Shown here piece after piece: positions 23,346-31,772 of a stretch of DNA of 50,889 nucleotides. Source of the DNA: Candidatus Binatia bacterium (GTDB lineage: Bacteria; Desulfobacterota; Binatia; UBA9968); contig DASXUF010000076.1 of the NCBI GenBank assembly GCA_036504975.1, forward strand, positions 1 through 50,889. The letters are read 5' to 3'. How positions within the stretch are numbered: position 1 is the stretch's first letter; every line of letters starts with the position of its first letter. Made by a program: the position numbers and the translations under genes. The notes beneath the pieces are model-generated. The model had not been told where the DNA came from and did no database searches. It was given only the letters and a program-made list of their open reading frames with translations.

Positions 23346-25391
23346 TTAAGAACCCCCGCGCGGCCGAGCGATTTTTGCCGGCGTTTTCTTGCCTGGCTGG
23401 GAGGGAAAAACTCGGATCGGCAGGATCATCATGTCCAAGCCGTTAAAGTATAGCCTTCGCTGCAAAGCGTAGGGCGTCTGGTTGTGAAGCAGGCGGGCAA
23501 GATAAGGCTCTTCGTCGAAAACCAACTTTCCGGCGTAAAAAATCGAGCGCGGGAAGTCGACGGATACCGCCTTGCAGAGTTTCTCGATTTCGGCGAGGAG
23601 ATCGACATTCAGGGAATATCGCGACTCGGCATACCATCCGAGGCAGTTGGCGAACTCTACCAAACTTTTAAGATCTTCTTCTTTCGATTTCCTTAGATTG
23701 TCGATTTCTTTAAGGCCTTTGAATTGTCCGGAATCGATGACTCCGACCGAAACAAAGACGACATTCTTAAAATGCCCGGGGAATAATCGTTGGATGTTCA
23801 GCAAGGAGTGAACGGCGACGCCGTCAAAAGCTCTGGCGACGATGACCGCGGTCGGCGCGCCGGGCATTTTAGGCGGCACGGGATTAAGATCCGGCCTGAA
23901 GGGGATATCGATGAGAGTTTCGTCGAGAGCCTTTAACGCGGTTCGCACCCGATTGTAATGAGACCGCACGACGTAACAGAGGAGAATAAAACCCGTGGTA
24001 ATAAGCACGGTGACCCAGCCGCCCTCGGTGAACTTTTCGACGATCATCGCCGTCAGGATGGAAAGGCAGAGAATCAGCCCCGCGATGTGGATGGTGATAT
24101 GGCGCTTCCAGTCTCGATACTCGTTTCGGTGACGGATCCAGTAGCGAACCATCCCCGACTCCGAAAGCGAGAACGTGAGAAAAACGTTGATCGAGTACAT
24201 GAGCACCAGAGTCGTTGTATCCCCGCGCGTATAAAGCAGCGTCAGCGCCGCCGCTACGGAGATCAGGATGACGCCGTTCTGCACGGTGAGACGCTCCGAC
24301 AGATGCGCGAAGCGGTGCGGCAGCCAGGAGTCCGACGCCATATTCGCCATGACGCGCGGGCCGTCGATCAATCCCGTCTGAGCTGCGATTAAGAGAATCG
24401 CGGCCTCGCTGGCTAAGCCGGCGACGACGAGCCAGTGGCCGAGCGGCAGCCCGGCCCAACGAAAGCCCGAGGCGAAGCTCTCGATCAAGACCGCGTTCAA
24501 CGTCTTTCCCTCGACGGGGACGGCGTGAATCAGGAGGTAACAGATGAGAATGCCGCAAGCGGTGGCGGCGAGCGAGGTCGCCATATAGAGCATCGTCTTT
24601 TTGCCGGTCTGTACGGTCGGCTCGCGCATAATCTGCAATCCGTTCGAGACCGCCTCGATTCCCGTGTAAGTGCCGGCGCCGCGCGTATAGGCATAAAGAA
24701 ACAGCGCGCCCAGACCGCCCCAGCCGACCGTGGCTACTCCGTTTTCGAAACCCAGACGCACTTCCTGCATCACCGCTGGAATCGCACCCAGGTGCGATGC
24801 AATAGTGCCGAGAATGACCACGAGGTGGGTGACGATGAAAAGCAGGAATACCGGAGCTATGGCTGTCACCGATTCTTTGACCCCGCGCAGATTCATGATC
24901 ATGAACATGCCGATGACGACGAACTCGAGGGCGAGCTTCCACGCGTGCAAGTCACGCGGTAGAAAACTGAATATGGCGTCGGCAGCGGCGGCAATGGAGA
25001 CCGAGATCGTAAGAATGTAATCGACGACCAACGCGGAGCCGGAGACGACGCCGAAGCCGGAGCCGAGCAGTTTCGTCGCTACGATGTAGCCGCCGCCGCC
25101 GAACGGGAAATGCTCGATGATGCGCGAGTAGGCGTAGGCGATGACGAAGATCGTAATGCTGGTGGCGAGAACCAGAGCTACCGCGAGATAATGCTGGTCG
25201 CCGAGCGCGCGAAACGCCTCCTCGGGTCCGTAGGCGGAAGAGCTCATGCCATCGGAGCCCAGGCCGACCCAGGCGAGGAACGCGGCGAGCGAGACCCGAT
25301 GGAAGACCGCCGGATCCAAAGGGTCCTTGCCTTTTCCTAACACGATATTCTTGAACGACAGGCCTCCGCCGGAGGTTAAAGTCATTTTCAT
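23346..25391 (-). CDS. KimA-like (YdaO-type) potassium transporter, second copy
   Basis: A 681-residue APC-superfamily permease. It has twelve or so membrane helices with signatures shared with Bacillus KimA: SSSAYGPEEA, FGGGGYIVATKLLG, SALVVDYILTISVSI, MNLRGVKES, GTYTGIEAVSNGL and YSINVFLTFSLSESG. A cytosolic C-terminal domain ends in LLHNQTPYALQRRLYFNG, again like KimA. KimA imports K+ with H+. It could instead be one of the amino-acid permeases often assigned to this superfamily, but the motifs favour K+. A paralogue lies 170 bp upstream, and kdpDE follows downstream. GAGGA precedes the ATG by 10 bases. Confidence 0.82.
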   Translation of the reverse strand: MKMTLTSGGGLSFKNIVLGKGKDPLDPAVFHRVSLAAFLAWVGLGSDGMSSSAYGPEEAFRALGDQHYLAVALVLATSITIFVIAYAYSRIIEHFPFGGGGYIVATKLLGSGFGVVSGSALVVDYILTISVSIAAAADAIFSFLPRDLHAWKLALEFVVIGMFMIMNLRGVKESVTAIAPVFLLFIVTHLVVILGTIASHLGAIPAVMQEVRLGFENGVATVGWGGLGALFLYAYTRGAGTYTGIEAVSNGLQIMREPTVQTGKKTMLYMATSLAATACGILICYLLIHAVPVEGKTLNAVLIESFASGFRWAGLPLGHWLVVAGLASEAAILLIAAQTGLIDGPRVMANMASDSWLPHRFAHLSERLTVQNGVILISVAAALTLLYTRGDTTTLVLMYSINVFLTFSLSESGMVRYWIRHRNEYRDWKRHITIHIAGLILCLSILTAMIVEKFTEGGWVTVLITTGFILLCYVVRSHYNRVRTALKALDETLIDIPFRPDLNPVPPKMPGAPTAVIVARAFDGVAVHSLLNIQRLFPGHFKNVVFVSVGVIDSGQFKGLKEIDNLRKSKEEDLKSLVEFANCLGWYAESRYSLNVDLLAEIEKLCKAVSVDFPRSIFYAGKLVFDEEPYLARLLHNQTPYALQRRLYFNGLDMMILPIRVFPSQPGKKTPAKIARPRGGS

Positions 25392-25460
25392 GGCGGAGCT
25401 ATCCTCATTCGCCGCGTTCGCCCATGCTTCATTTTAAAAAGCCCAGGTCGAGTAGCCAAA

Positions 25461-25487
25461 TTAAAAGTGGCGCCGTGGGAGTTAAAA
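25461..25487 (-). promoter_or_regulatory. TTTTAA-N15-TTTTAA leader motif, copy B
   Basis: Two TTTTAA hexamers 21 bp apart on the gene strand, starting 70 bp upstream of the second KimA-like gene, in the gap after the first one. Flanks are conserved with copy C (AACTC after the first hexamer, TTGGC after the second). Confidence 0.6.
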
Positions 25488-25561
25488 ATTTGTTTACGAG
25501 ACGGCGCTTGAGGAGGGATATTCGGTCAAAGTTCTACGGTACTTATTGTTCACCGAGACGG

Positions 25562-27565
25562 CTATGCGTTGCTTCCTCGTATCTTGGAAGAAGTGAAAAC
25601 CCGGATCGGCAGGATCATCATTTCCATGCCCTCGAACTGAAGCCGCTGCTCCAGCGTAAAAGGCGTGTGGTTGTGGAGCAGGCGGGTGAAAAAACCTTCC
25701 TGCTGGAACACCAACTTGCCGGCAAAGAAGATCGTCTTCGGAAAATCTTTGGCGACCGACTTGCAGAGCTTCTCCAGCTCTTCGATGAGGTCGGTTCCGA
25801 GCGAATACCGATATTCGGCATACCAGCCCAGGCAGTTGGCGAATTCCACGAAGCTCTTGAGATCTTCTTCTTTGGACCGGCGCAGGTTCTCGATCTCACT
25901 CAGTCCCTTGAAGCGGCCGGAGTCGATCTGCCCGACCGAGACGAAGACCAGGTTTTTGAAATGATTCGGAAAAAGCCGGCCGATGCTGAGCAGGGAATGG
26001 ATCGCCAGTCCGTCGAAGCTCCTGACGATGAGAACGGCGGTGGGAGCATCCGGGTTCTTGGCCGGCACCGGATTTTTCAGGTCCGGTTGGAAAGGGATGT
26101 TCATCAGCGTATCGTCGAGGCTCTTCAACGCGCGGCGCACGCCGTCGTAATGAGAGCGGACCACGTAGCAAAGAAAAATGAAGCCCGACGTCACCAGGAG
26201 GGTCACCCAGCCGCCCTCGCCGAATTTTATGATGATCGTGACCGCGAGAATGATTCCCGTGAACGACAGCCCGAGACCGTTGACCAACAGATAGCGCGCC
26301 CAGCGTTTCTCGCTCTTCCTCACCCCCCACCAGTGTCGGCACATCCCCAACTGCGAGAGGCTGAAGGTCAAGAAGACGTTGATGCTGTACATGACGACCA
26401 GGAGCCTCACGTCGCCGCCGGTGTAAAGGAGAAAGATCAGGGAAGCGGCGCCCATGAACCAGATCCCGTATTGAGTGACGAGGTTGTCGCTTAGATGCGA
26501 GAAGCGGTGCGGAACCCATGAGTCGATCGCCATGTTGGAGAGAACTCTCGGGCCGTCGATGAATCCGGCCTGCGCGGCGACCAGCAGGATGGCGGCCTCC
26601 GTAATCAGAGTTACGACCACGAGAAGGTAGGCCGTGTCCAGTGAGAAAAAATTTCCATACACCTTTGCGAACAGGCTGGCGTTCAACGTTTTTCCCGGCT
26701 CATGGACGACCTGGTTCAACAGATAGCAAAGCAGGAGGCCGCTCGCGGTAAACGCCAGCGAAGTGGCCATATAAATCATCGTCTTCTTTCCGGTCTGAAC
26801 CCGCGGCTCGCGCAGCGCCTGAAGCCCGTTGCTGACGGCCTCGATGCCCGTGTAGGTCCCGCCGCCGAGGCTGTATGCGTGGAGAACGAGAAAGATGGTC
26901 GTCCATATTCCCAAACCCTGAATATCGCCGACCGTCCTTTGATAGGTCGTCGCGGCGAGCACCGGAACGTCCGCCGCTCTCGGAAAAATTCCGATGCCGA
27001 TGGCAAAAATGTGCGCGACGACAAAGAGGAGAAAGATAGGCAGCAAGAAGAGGACGGATTCCTTAGTGCCGCGAAGGTTGAGATAGATCAGAAGAAATAT
27101 CAGGGCGAATTCAACCGCCGGCTTGATCGCATGGATCGACGCGGGAAGAAAGCTGAAGATTTGGTCTCCCGCGCTGGCCACTGAAATCGTAATCGTCAGC
27201 ATGTAGTCGACAATCAGGGCGGAGCCGGAAGTCAGCCCGATCTTCGGTCCCAAAAGTTTCGTCGCGACGAGGTAACCGCCGCCGCCGGTGGGGAACAGCT
27301 CGATGATGTGGCTGTAGCTCTCCGAAATGACGAAGACGGTTACGGCCATGAGGAGGGCCAGAGGAAGAGCGAGAAAAAAATGCTCGCCCAGGGCCAGGTA
27401 GGCCTCTTCCGGTCCGTAGGCCGACGAGCTCAGTCCGTCCGCGCCCAATCCCACCCACGCGAGAAAAGCGACGAGAGAGACGCGGTGAAAGACCGTCGGA
27501 TCCAGCGGATCTTTGGGTTTGCCGAATAAAATGTCCTTGAGGGAGGAAATTCTCAGGTTGTTCAT
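25562..27565 (-). CDS. KimA-like (YdaO-type) potassium transporter, first copy
   Basis: A 667-residue paralogue of the 681-residue transporter downstream, similar along its whole length: LSSSAYGPEEAYLALGEHF, TGGGGYLVATKLLG, GSALIVDYMLTITISVASAG, LNLRGTKESV, GTYTGIEAVSNGLQ, FSLSQLGMCRHW and a C-terminal LLHNHTPFTLEQRLQFEG. Two paralogues in tandem may differ in affinity or pH dependence. No ribosome site is evident at ATG 27565. The ydaO-type c-di-AMP riboswitch that often precedes kimA in Firmicutes was not seen in the leader. Confidence 0.82.
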   Translation of the reverse strand: MNNLRISSLKDILFGKPKDPLDPTVFHRVSLVAFLAWVGLGADGLSSSAYGPEEAYLALGEHFFLALPLALLMAVTVFVISESYSHIIELFPTGGGGYLVATKLLGPKIGLTSGSALIVDYMLTITISVASAGDQIFSFLPASIHAIKPAVEFALIFLLIYLNLRGTKESVLFLLPIFLLFVVAHIFAIGIGIFPRAADVPVLAATTYQRTVGDIQGLGIWTTIFLVLHAYSLGGGTYTGIEAVSNGLQALREPRVQTGKKTMIYMATSLAFTASGLLLCYLLNQVVHEPGKTLNASLFAKVYGNFFSLDTAYLLVVVTLITEAAILLVAAQAGFIDGPRVLSNMAIDSWVPHRFSHLSDNLVTQYGIWFMGAASLIFLLYTGGDVRLLVVMYSINVFLTFSLSQLGMCRHWWGVRKSEKRWARYLLVNGLGLSFTGIILAVTIIIKFGEGGWVTLLVTSGFIFLCYVVRSHYDGVRRALKSLDDTLMNIPFQPDLKNPVPAKNPDAPTAVLIVRSFDGLAIHSLLSIGRLFPNHFKNLVFVSVGQIDSGRFKGLSEIENLRRSKEEDLKSFVEFANCLGWYAEYRYSLGTDLIEELEKLCKSVAKDFPKTIFFAGKLVFQQEGFFTRLLHNHTPFTLEQRLQFEGMEMMILPIRVFTSSKIRGSNA

Positions 27566-27628
27566 GGCGGCGGCAAGCAGGTTTTGCCCGTTACTTCAAC
27601 GCTAGCAAAGGCCGCCGGGATTGACTAA

Positions 27629-27655
27629 TTAAAATTCGGCGGGGAAGGATTAAAA
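27629..27655 (-). promoter_or_regulatory. TTTTAA-N15-TTTTAA leader motif, copy A
   Basis: Same arrangement as copies B and C, starting 64 bp upstream of the first KimA-like gene. The linker here is TCCTTCCCCGCCGAA; only the hexamers and a C/G-rich centre are common to all three. Confidence 0.6.
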
Positions 27656-27681
27656 AAACGTTAAACGAAGCAAACAAAATC

Positions 27682-27710
27682 TTGATTCTTACGACGGATC
27701 GTCGTAGTGT
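27682..27710 (+). promoter_or_regulatory. Possible promoter of the SRP RNA gene
   Basis: TTGATT (27682-27687), a 17-bp spacer and TAGTGT (27705-27710) precede the SRP RNA. The spacer holds the palindrome ACGACGGATCGTCGT. The match to consensus is moderate. Confidence 0.35.
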
Positions 27711-27745
27711 TTCTTGTGCGGAAGCGGCAGCGAAATCGGATGTCG

Positions 27746-27859
27746 ATTGCTGATAGCCGGGTCCTGTGCAAGGCGGTCCCGCAAACCCCGTCAGGTCCGG
27801 AAGGAAGCAGCGGTAGCGGCGTCACCCCTGTGCCACAGGGTAGCCTGGCTGTCAGCAAT
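27746..27859 (+). ncRNA. ffs: Signal recognition particle RNA, small bacterial type
   Basis: The universal domain IV hairpin is present as GTCAGGTCCGGAAGGAAGCA with its GGAA loop. The ends pair (ATTGCTGATAGCC with GGCTGTCAGCAAT), and CCTGTGC with CACAGG forms an inner helix, giving a rod of about 114 nt as in 4.5S RNA. It binds Ffh for cotranslational membrane targeting. Position just upstream of dnaX is a widespread arrangement. Exact ends may extend a few bases. Confidence 0.93.
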
Positions 27860-27870
27860 GGGCATCTTTC

Positions 27871-27926
27871 GCCTCACCCCTAACGCCTCACCCCTCACGT
27901 AAGGGGTCAGGCGTAAGGCGTGAGGC
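27871..27926. repeat. Inverted repeat between SRP RNA and dnaX
   Basis: CGCCTCACCCCTAACGCCTC and onward pairs with GGCGTAAGGCGTGAGGCG on the right, around CACGTAAGG. It is made of iterated CGCCTCACCCCT units and could act as a processing or attenuation hairpin for the transcript entering dnaX. Confidence 0.6.
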
Positions 27927-27943
27927 GATGCCTCTTCGGATTC

Positions 27944-29644
27944 ATGTCCTATTTAGTTCTCGCCCGGAAGTGGCGGCCGCAGCGGTTCGACGACATCGTC
28001 GGCCAGGGCCACGTCACGCAAGTTCTGCGCAACGCGATCGCCGCGGGCCGGATCGCGCACGCCTATCTCTTCACCGGCGTGCGCGGCGTGGGCAAGACGA
28101 CGGCGGCGCGAATTCTCGCCAAGGCCCTCAACTGCGAAAAAGGGCCGACCGCGAACCCGTGCAACGAATGTTCTCAGTGCGTCGAGATTACCGAAGGCAG
28201 GTCGATCGACGTTTACGAGATCGACGGCGCCTCCAACCGCGGCATCGACGAGGTCCGGCAGATCATCGAGAACGTCAGGTACCAGCCGGCCAAGAGCCGC
28301 TTCAAGATCTACATCATCGACGAGGTTCACCAGGTCACCAAGGACGCGTTCAACGCGCTCTTGAAAACGCTCGAAGAGCCGCCGCCGTTCGTCAAGTTCA
28401 TTCTCGCCACGACGGAGCCGCACCGCCTTCCGGAGACGATTCTCTCGCGCTGCCAGCGGTTCGATTTCCGGCGCATCTCGACCCGCGAGGTCGTGCGCCG
28501 GCTCCGCGACATCGCCGAAAAGGAGTCGCTCAGGATCACCGACGGCGCGCTGCTCCTGCTCGCGCGCGAGGCCGAGGGCAGCATGCGGGACGCGCAGTCG
28601 CTGCTCGAGCAGATCCTCTCCTACGCGGCGCCGGAAGCGGCGGAAACGAATATCGACGAGCGTCTCATCGAGGATATCCTGGGAGTCACGGAGCGCCGCG
28701 TTTTGTACGAAATTTCGCAGGCGGTGATTCAGGGCGACGCCAAGAAGTGCGTCGATCTCGTCGCGCAGGTGGTCCATCAGGGCAAGGACGTCACGCGGCT
28801 TTCCAAGGAATTGGTCGAGCACTTCCGCAATCTGCTGGTGTTGTGCCTGACGAAAGCCCCGACGGAGCGCGCCGGCGCGCGCGCGCCGGAGCAGTTCGCT
28901 CTGCTTTTGGATCTGCCGGATCAGGAGATCGAAGAGCTCGGGCGCCAGGCGGCGGATCTCGCGCCGGACGCTTTGCTCGATTACTTCAGATTCGCGGCCG
29001 AAGGGGACGAGGAGGTGGCGCACTCGCCGTATCCGCGCTTCGCGCTGGAAGCGACGCTGATCCGGCTGGCGACGCTTCCGGCGACGCTGCCGATCGGCCA
29101 GCTTCTCGACCGGCTGGAGTCGTTGGAGAAGAAGCTATCGACCGGCGGGGATTCGAAGCCCGCTTTGCCCCGGGCCCCGTCGAAACCGGTCGCGTCTTTC
29201 GCGGCCGATCCGGGGACGCCGAAGCCCGCGGCGGAGGCGCGCGATGAGAGAGCGCGCCCGGCCGCCGCCCGGCCGCCGGCGGGCGACCGAGCGGAAGTTT
29301 GGGAAAAGTTCGTCGCCTACGTCACTCAGGAGAAAAAATTCTTGGCCCCCCATCTGGAGCAGTCGCGGCCGCTGGCGCTGCCGCCGGAACGTCTCGCGCT
29401 GGAAGTGGACGGACGCCTCCATTTGAATTATCTCCAGGACCCCGAGAATCTCAACGCCCTGAAGGAAATCGCGCGCCGTTTTTTTTCCGCCGACGTCTCC
29501 GTCTCGCTGGCGCTCCAGGAAAAGAAGCAGCGGAGCGAAGCGGCGAAGTTCGAATCGAGCGGCGCGGCCGGTGCGCCGGACGTGGTGCAGGAGGCGCTCA
29601 GAATCTTCGGCGGCTCCGTCAAGCAGGTGAAACGGGCGGATTAA
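27944..29644 (+). CDS. dnaX: DNA polymerase III subunit gamma/tau
   Basis: Clamp-loader ATPase of 566 residues. Walker A is GVRGVGKTTAAR, the zinc module is C-x8-C-x2-C-x2-C (CEKGPTANPCNECSQC), Walker B is IIDEVHQ and the SRC motif is LSRCQRFDF. Domain III runs to about residue 360, followed by a Pro/Ala-rich linker and a tau-like C-terminal domain. ATG 27944 (MSYLVLARKWRP) is the conserved family start; an in-frame GTG at 27920 has no support. No convincing slippery site for a shorter gamma was found. Operon with ybaB, 18 bp apart. Confidence 0.95.
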   Translation: MSYLVLARKWRPQRFDDIVGQGHVTQVLRNAIAAGRIAHAYLFTGVRGVGKTTAARILAKALNCEKGPTANPCNECSQCVEITEGRSIDVYEIDGASNRGIDEVRQIIENVRYQPAKSRFKIYIIDEVHQVTKDAFNALLKTLEEPPPFVKFILATTEPHRLPETILSRCQRFDFRRISTREVVRRLRDIAEKESLRITDGALLLLAREAEGSMRDAQSLLEQILSYAAPEAAETNIDERLIEDILGVTERRVLYEISQAVIQGDAKKCVDLVAQVVHQGKDVTRLSKELVEHFRNLLVLCLTKAPTERAGARAPEQFALLLDLPDQEIEELGRQAADLAPDALLDYFRFAAEGDEEVAHSPYPRFALEATLIRLATLPATLPIGQLLDRLESLEKKLSTGGDSKPALPRAPSKPVASFAADPGTPKPAAEARDERARPAAARPPAGDRAEVWEKFVAYVTQEKKFLAPHLEQSRPLALPPERLALEVDGRLHLNYLQDPENLNALKEIARRFFSADVSVSLALQEKKQRSEAAKFESSGAAGAPDVVQEALRIFGGSVKQVKRAD

Positions 29645-29662
29645 ACGGCGAAAGGAAACCGC

Positions 29663-29986
29663 ATGGCTAACTTCGGCGGCATGGGAAATATTTTCAAGCA
29701 GGCTCAGGAGATGCAGGCGAAGCTGGCGCGCGCGCAGGAGGAATTGGCGCGCCGCACCGTGGAAGCTTCGTCGGGAGGCGGCATGGTGCGGGTCACGGTC
29801 ACCGGCCAGCTTGCCTTGTCTTCGATAAAAATCGATCCGTCGGTCGTCAATCCGCAAGAGATGGAGATGCTGGAAGACCTGATTCTCGCCGCGACCAACG
29901 AAGGGCTTCGCCTGGCGCGCGAAATGGCGGCGGAGGAGATGGGCAAAATTACCGGAGGGATGAAAATCCCCGGGCTAACGCCCTGA
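29663..29986 (+). CDS. ybaB: YbaB/EbfC nucleoid-associated protein
   Basis: A 107-residue DNA-binding protein of the EbfC family. It has the helical start (QAQEMQAKLARAQEELARRTV), the central GMVRVTVTGQ and the C-terminal IPGLTP. AAAGGAA precedes the ATG by 5 bases. Lies between dnaX and recR, the standard arrangement. Confidence 0.95.
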   Translation: MANFGGMGNIFKQAQEMQAKLARAQEELARRTVEASSGGGMVRVTVTGQLALSSIKIDPSVVNPQEMEMLEDLILAATNEGLRLAREMAAEEMGKITGGMKIPGLTP

Positions 29987-29990
29987 AGCA

Positions 29991-30239
29991 ATTTTCGATT
30001 TTGGATTCAATCTCAATGGGTTCATTCCCCGCAGCTTGCTGCGCAGTGGTAGTTCGTGGCTCTGCTAGAGTTGGTCATTCCCGCATGCTTTTAGCGGGAA
30101 TCCAGGCGAATTTCGGACTGGACCCCCGATTAAAACATTCGGGGGTGACAACTTGGGGGAAAGTCATCCGAGGGCCTCTTGATACCCCGAAGTTTGTTGC
30201 GGGGTTGTTCAATCCAAAATCGGCAATCCAAAATCCAAA
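29991..30239. repeat. Repeat-filled spacer between ybaB and recR
   Basis: Outer arms ATTTTGGATTCAA (about 29998-30010) and TTCAATCCAAAATC (30208-30221) enclose two hairpins: ATTCCCGC...GCGGGAAT (30077-30101) and ACCCCCGA...TCGGGGGT (30122-30147). The right end repeats AATCCAAAA and touches the recR start codon. The dnaX-ybaB-recR operon is usually tight, so this is probably an insertion of dispersed repeats. Confidence 0.65.
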
Positions 30240-30860
30240 ATGAGCAGCTATCCCGCGCCGCTGGCGCGTCTCATCAAAGAATTATCCAGGCTTCCCGGAA
30301 TCGGCGAGAAGACGGCGGCCCGCCTTGCCTTTCACATACTCAAAGAAAAGGCCGAGGACGTGCAGGAGCTGTCCGAGAGCATCGGCCGCCTCAAGCGCGA
30401 GCTCGGTATCTGCCGTACCTGCTTCGGTCTCAGCGAGGTCGATCCGGGCCGCGAGGACGGAGCGCAATGCGGCATATGCCGGGACCTCAGGCGCGAGCGC
30501 GAAAAGATCTGCGTCGTGGAAGAGCCGTCGGACGTGATGGCGGTGGAGAAGTCGCAGGAATATAAAGGGCTCTACCACGTGCTCCACGGAACCATCTCTC
30601 CGCTCGACGGCGTCGGACCCGACGCCTTGCGCATCAAGGAACTGTTGGAGCGGGTCGGAGCCAACGGCGTGCGCGAGGTGATCGTCGCGACCAATCCCAC
30701 GGTGCAAGGCGAAGCGACCGCGCTGTATCTTTCCAAGACGCTCAAGCCGCTGGGGGTCAGCGTGACGCGGATCGCGCGCGGCCTGCCGATGGGCGGCGAC
30801 CTGGAATACACCGACGCGGTGACGCTCGGCAAAGCGTTCGAAGGCCGAAGAGAAATTTAG
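30240..30860 (+). CDS. recR: Recombination protein RecR
   Basis: A 206-residue RecF-pathway protein that loads RecA with RecO. It has the N-terminal helix-hairpin-helix (LPGIGEKTAARLAFHIL), a zinc site (C-x2-C and C-x2-C: CRTCFG and CGIC), a Toprim domain (CVVEEPSDVMAVE) and the Walker-B-like C-terminus. All family motifs are intact. The ATG directly follows the repeat block (AATCCAAAATGA) and has no ribosome site. Confidence 0.95.
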   Translation: MSSYPAPLARLIKELSRLPGIGEKTAARLAFHILKEKAEDVQELSESIGRLKRELGICRTCFGLSEVDPGREDGAQCGICRDLRREREKICVVEEPSDVMAVEKSQEYKGLYHVLHGTISPLDGVGPDALRIKELLERVGANGVREVIVATNPTVQGEATALYLSKTLKPLGVSVTRIARGLPMGGDLEYTDAVTLGKAFEGRREI

Positions 30861-30907
30861 CCAAGATATTTGAAATTTTGGGATAAAGAAAAGATCGGAA
30901 AGAAACG

Positions 30908-30983
30908 CCTCGCGCAAAGACGCCAAGCGCGCCAAGTTTGGAGAAATATTTCTTTCTTTGCGTTCTTTGCGTCTTGGCGCGAT
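30908..30983. repeat. Long inverted repeat, CGCCAAGACGCCAAG family (copy 2)
   Basis: Left arm CGCGCAAAGACGCCAAGCGC (30910 on) and right arm CTTTGCGTCTTGGCGCGAT (30965-30983) form an imperfect hairpin. Same family as 8165-8248. It sits between recR and the BamE-like gene. Confidence 0.75.
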
Positions 30984-31040
30984 AAATCTTTCTGGAGTCG
31001 TTCTGTTCAATATTTTCGACGTAAGTATCTAGGAAGAGCA

Positions 31041-31334
31041 ATGCGACGGCGTCTGTACCTTCTAGCGCTCGGTTTGTTTCTGACCGCCTGCTTTCCCGTG
31101 GGACGGGACTTCGCCACTTTTCCCGTCGAGAAACTACAGCCCAACGTTACGACCAAAGAGCAGGTCTACGCGGATTTCGGCGAGCCGGTCGAGAAAGGAT
31201 CGGACAGCGGAAACGAAAGCTGGACGTACTATTATTATCTTTACTCCGTCGTCGGTCCCCAGCGGCAAAAACGCCTGCACGTCATCTTCAATCGGGACGG
31301 CACGGTGAAGGATTATTCTTTCAGCGCGAGCTGA
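31041..31334 (+). CDS. SmpA/BamE-like outer membrane lipoprotein
   Basis: A 97-residue lipoprotein. The signal peptide [15 protein letters not shown] ends in a lipobox (LTAC). The mature part has the SmpA/OmlA pattern: [19 protein letters not shown], then an aromatic strand ([10 protein letters not shown]) and [12 protein letters not shown]. BamE-type proteins assist outer-membrane protein assembly; many small paralogues have unknown roles. ATG 31041 follows AGGAAGAG; the open frame upstream passes through the repeat and is not used. Points to a didermic cell. Confidence 0.85.
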   Translation: MRRRLYLLALGLFLTACFPVGRDFATFPVEKLQPNVTTKEQVYADFGEPVEKGSDSGNESWTYYYYLYSVVGPQRQKRLHVIFNRDGTVKDYSFSAS

Positions 31335-31339
31335 TTCAG

Positions 31340-31753
31340 GTGAAGTCCTACACCGAGTACCTCTGGTTCCAAACCAAAAAACAGCGCGAGTTCGTCAACA
31401 TCACCGCCAAAGCGGAAGAAGCGCTGGAAAAAAGCCGGATCAAGGAAGGCATGATGCTGGTCTCGGCGATGCACATCACCGCGGGTGTTTACGTCAACGA
31501 CGCCGAGGACGGGCTCATCCAGGACATCGAGGAGTGGCTGAATCGCCTGGCGCCCGAGGGGGTGGATTATCGCCATCACCGGACCGGCGAGACCAACGGC
31601 GACGCCCATCTCAAAAATCTGCTCATCGGCCATCAGGTGATTCTTCCGATCACTCGGGGGAAGCTGGATCTGGGTCCCTGGCAGCAGCTTTACTACGCGG
31701 AATTCGACGGCCGGCGGAAGAAGCGCGTCATCGTCAAGGTGATCGGGGAGTGA
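31340..31753 (+). CDS. YjbQ / UPF0047 family protein
   Basis: A 137-residue beta-barrel protein of the UPF0047 family, described in databases as a secondary thiamine-phosphate synthase because some members show that activity. Conserved features: [30 protein letters not shown] (His and Glu at the putative active site) and [19 protein letters not shown] 31340 is five bases past the lipoprotein stop. Its physiological role is not established. Confidence 0.9.
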   Translation: MKSYTEYLWFQTKKQREFVNITAKAEEALEKSRIKEGMMLVSAMHITAGVYVNDAEDGLIQDIEEWLNRLAPEGVDYRHHRTGETNGDAHLKNLLIGHQVILPITRGKLDLGPWQQLYYAEFDGRRKKRVIVKVIGE

Positions 31754-31772
31754 GGACTTCAAGGAAGGGGCG

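Noticed and set aside
27566..27745. c-di-AMP (ydaO-type) riboswitch before the KimA-like genes
   Set aside because: Searched by eye because the family often has one; no matching conserved blocks seen.
29330..29345. Slippery A-rich stretch in dnaX for gamma production
   Set aside because: The run GAGAAAAAATT is too far downstream of domain III, and no stem or early stop in the -1 frame was identified.
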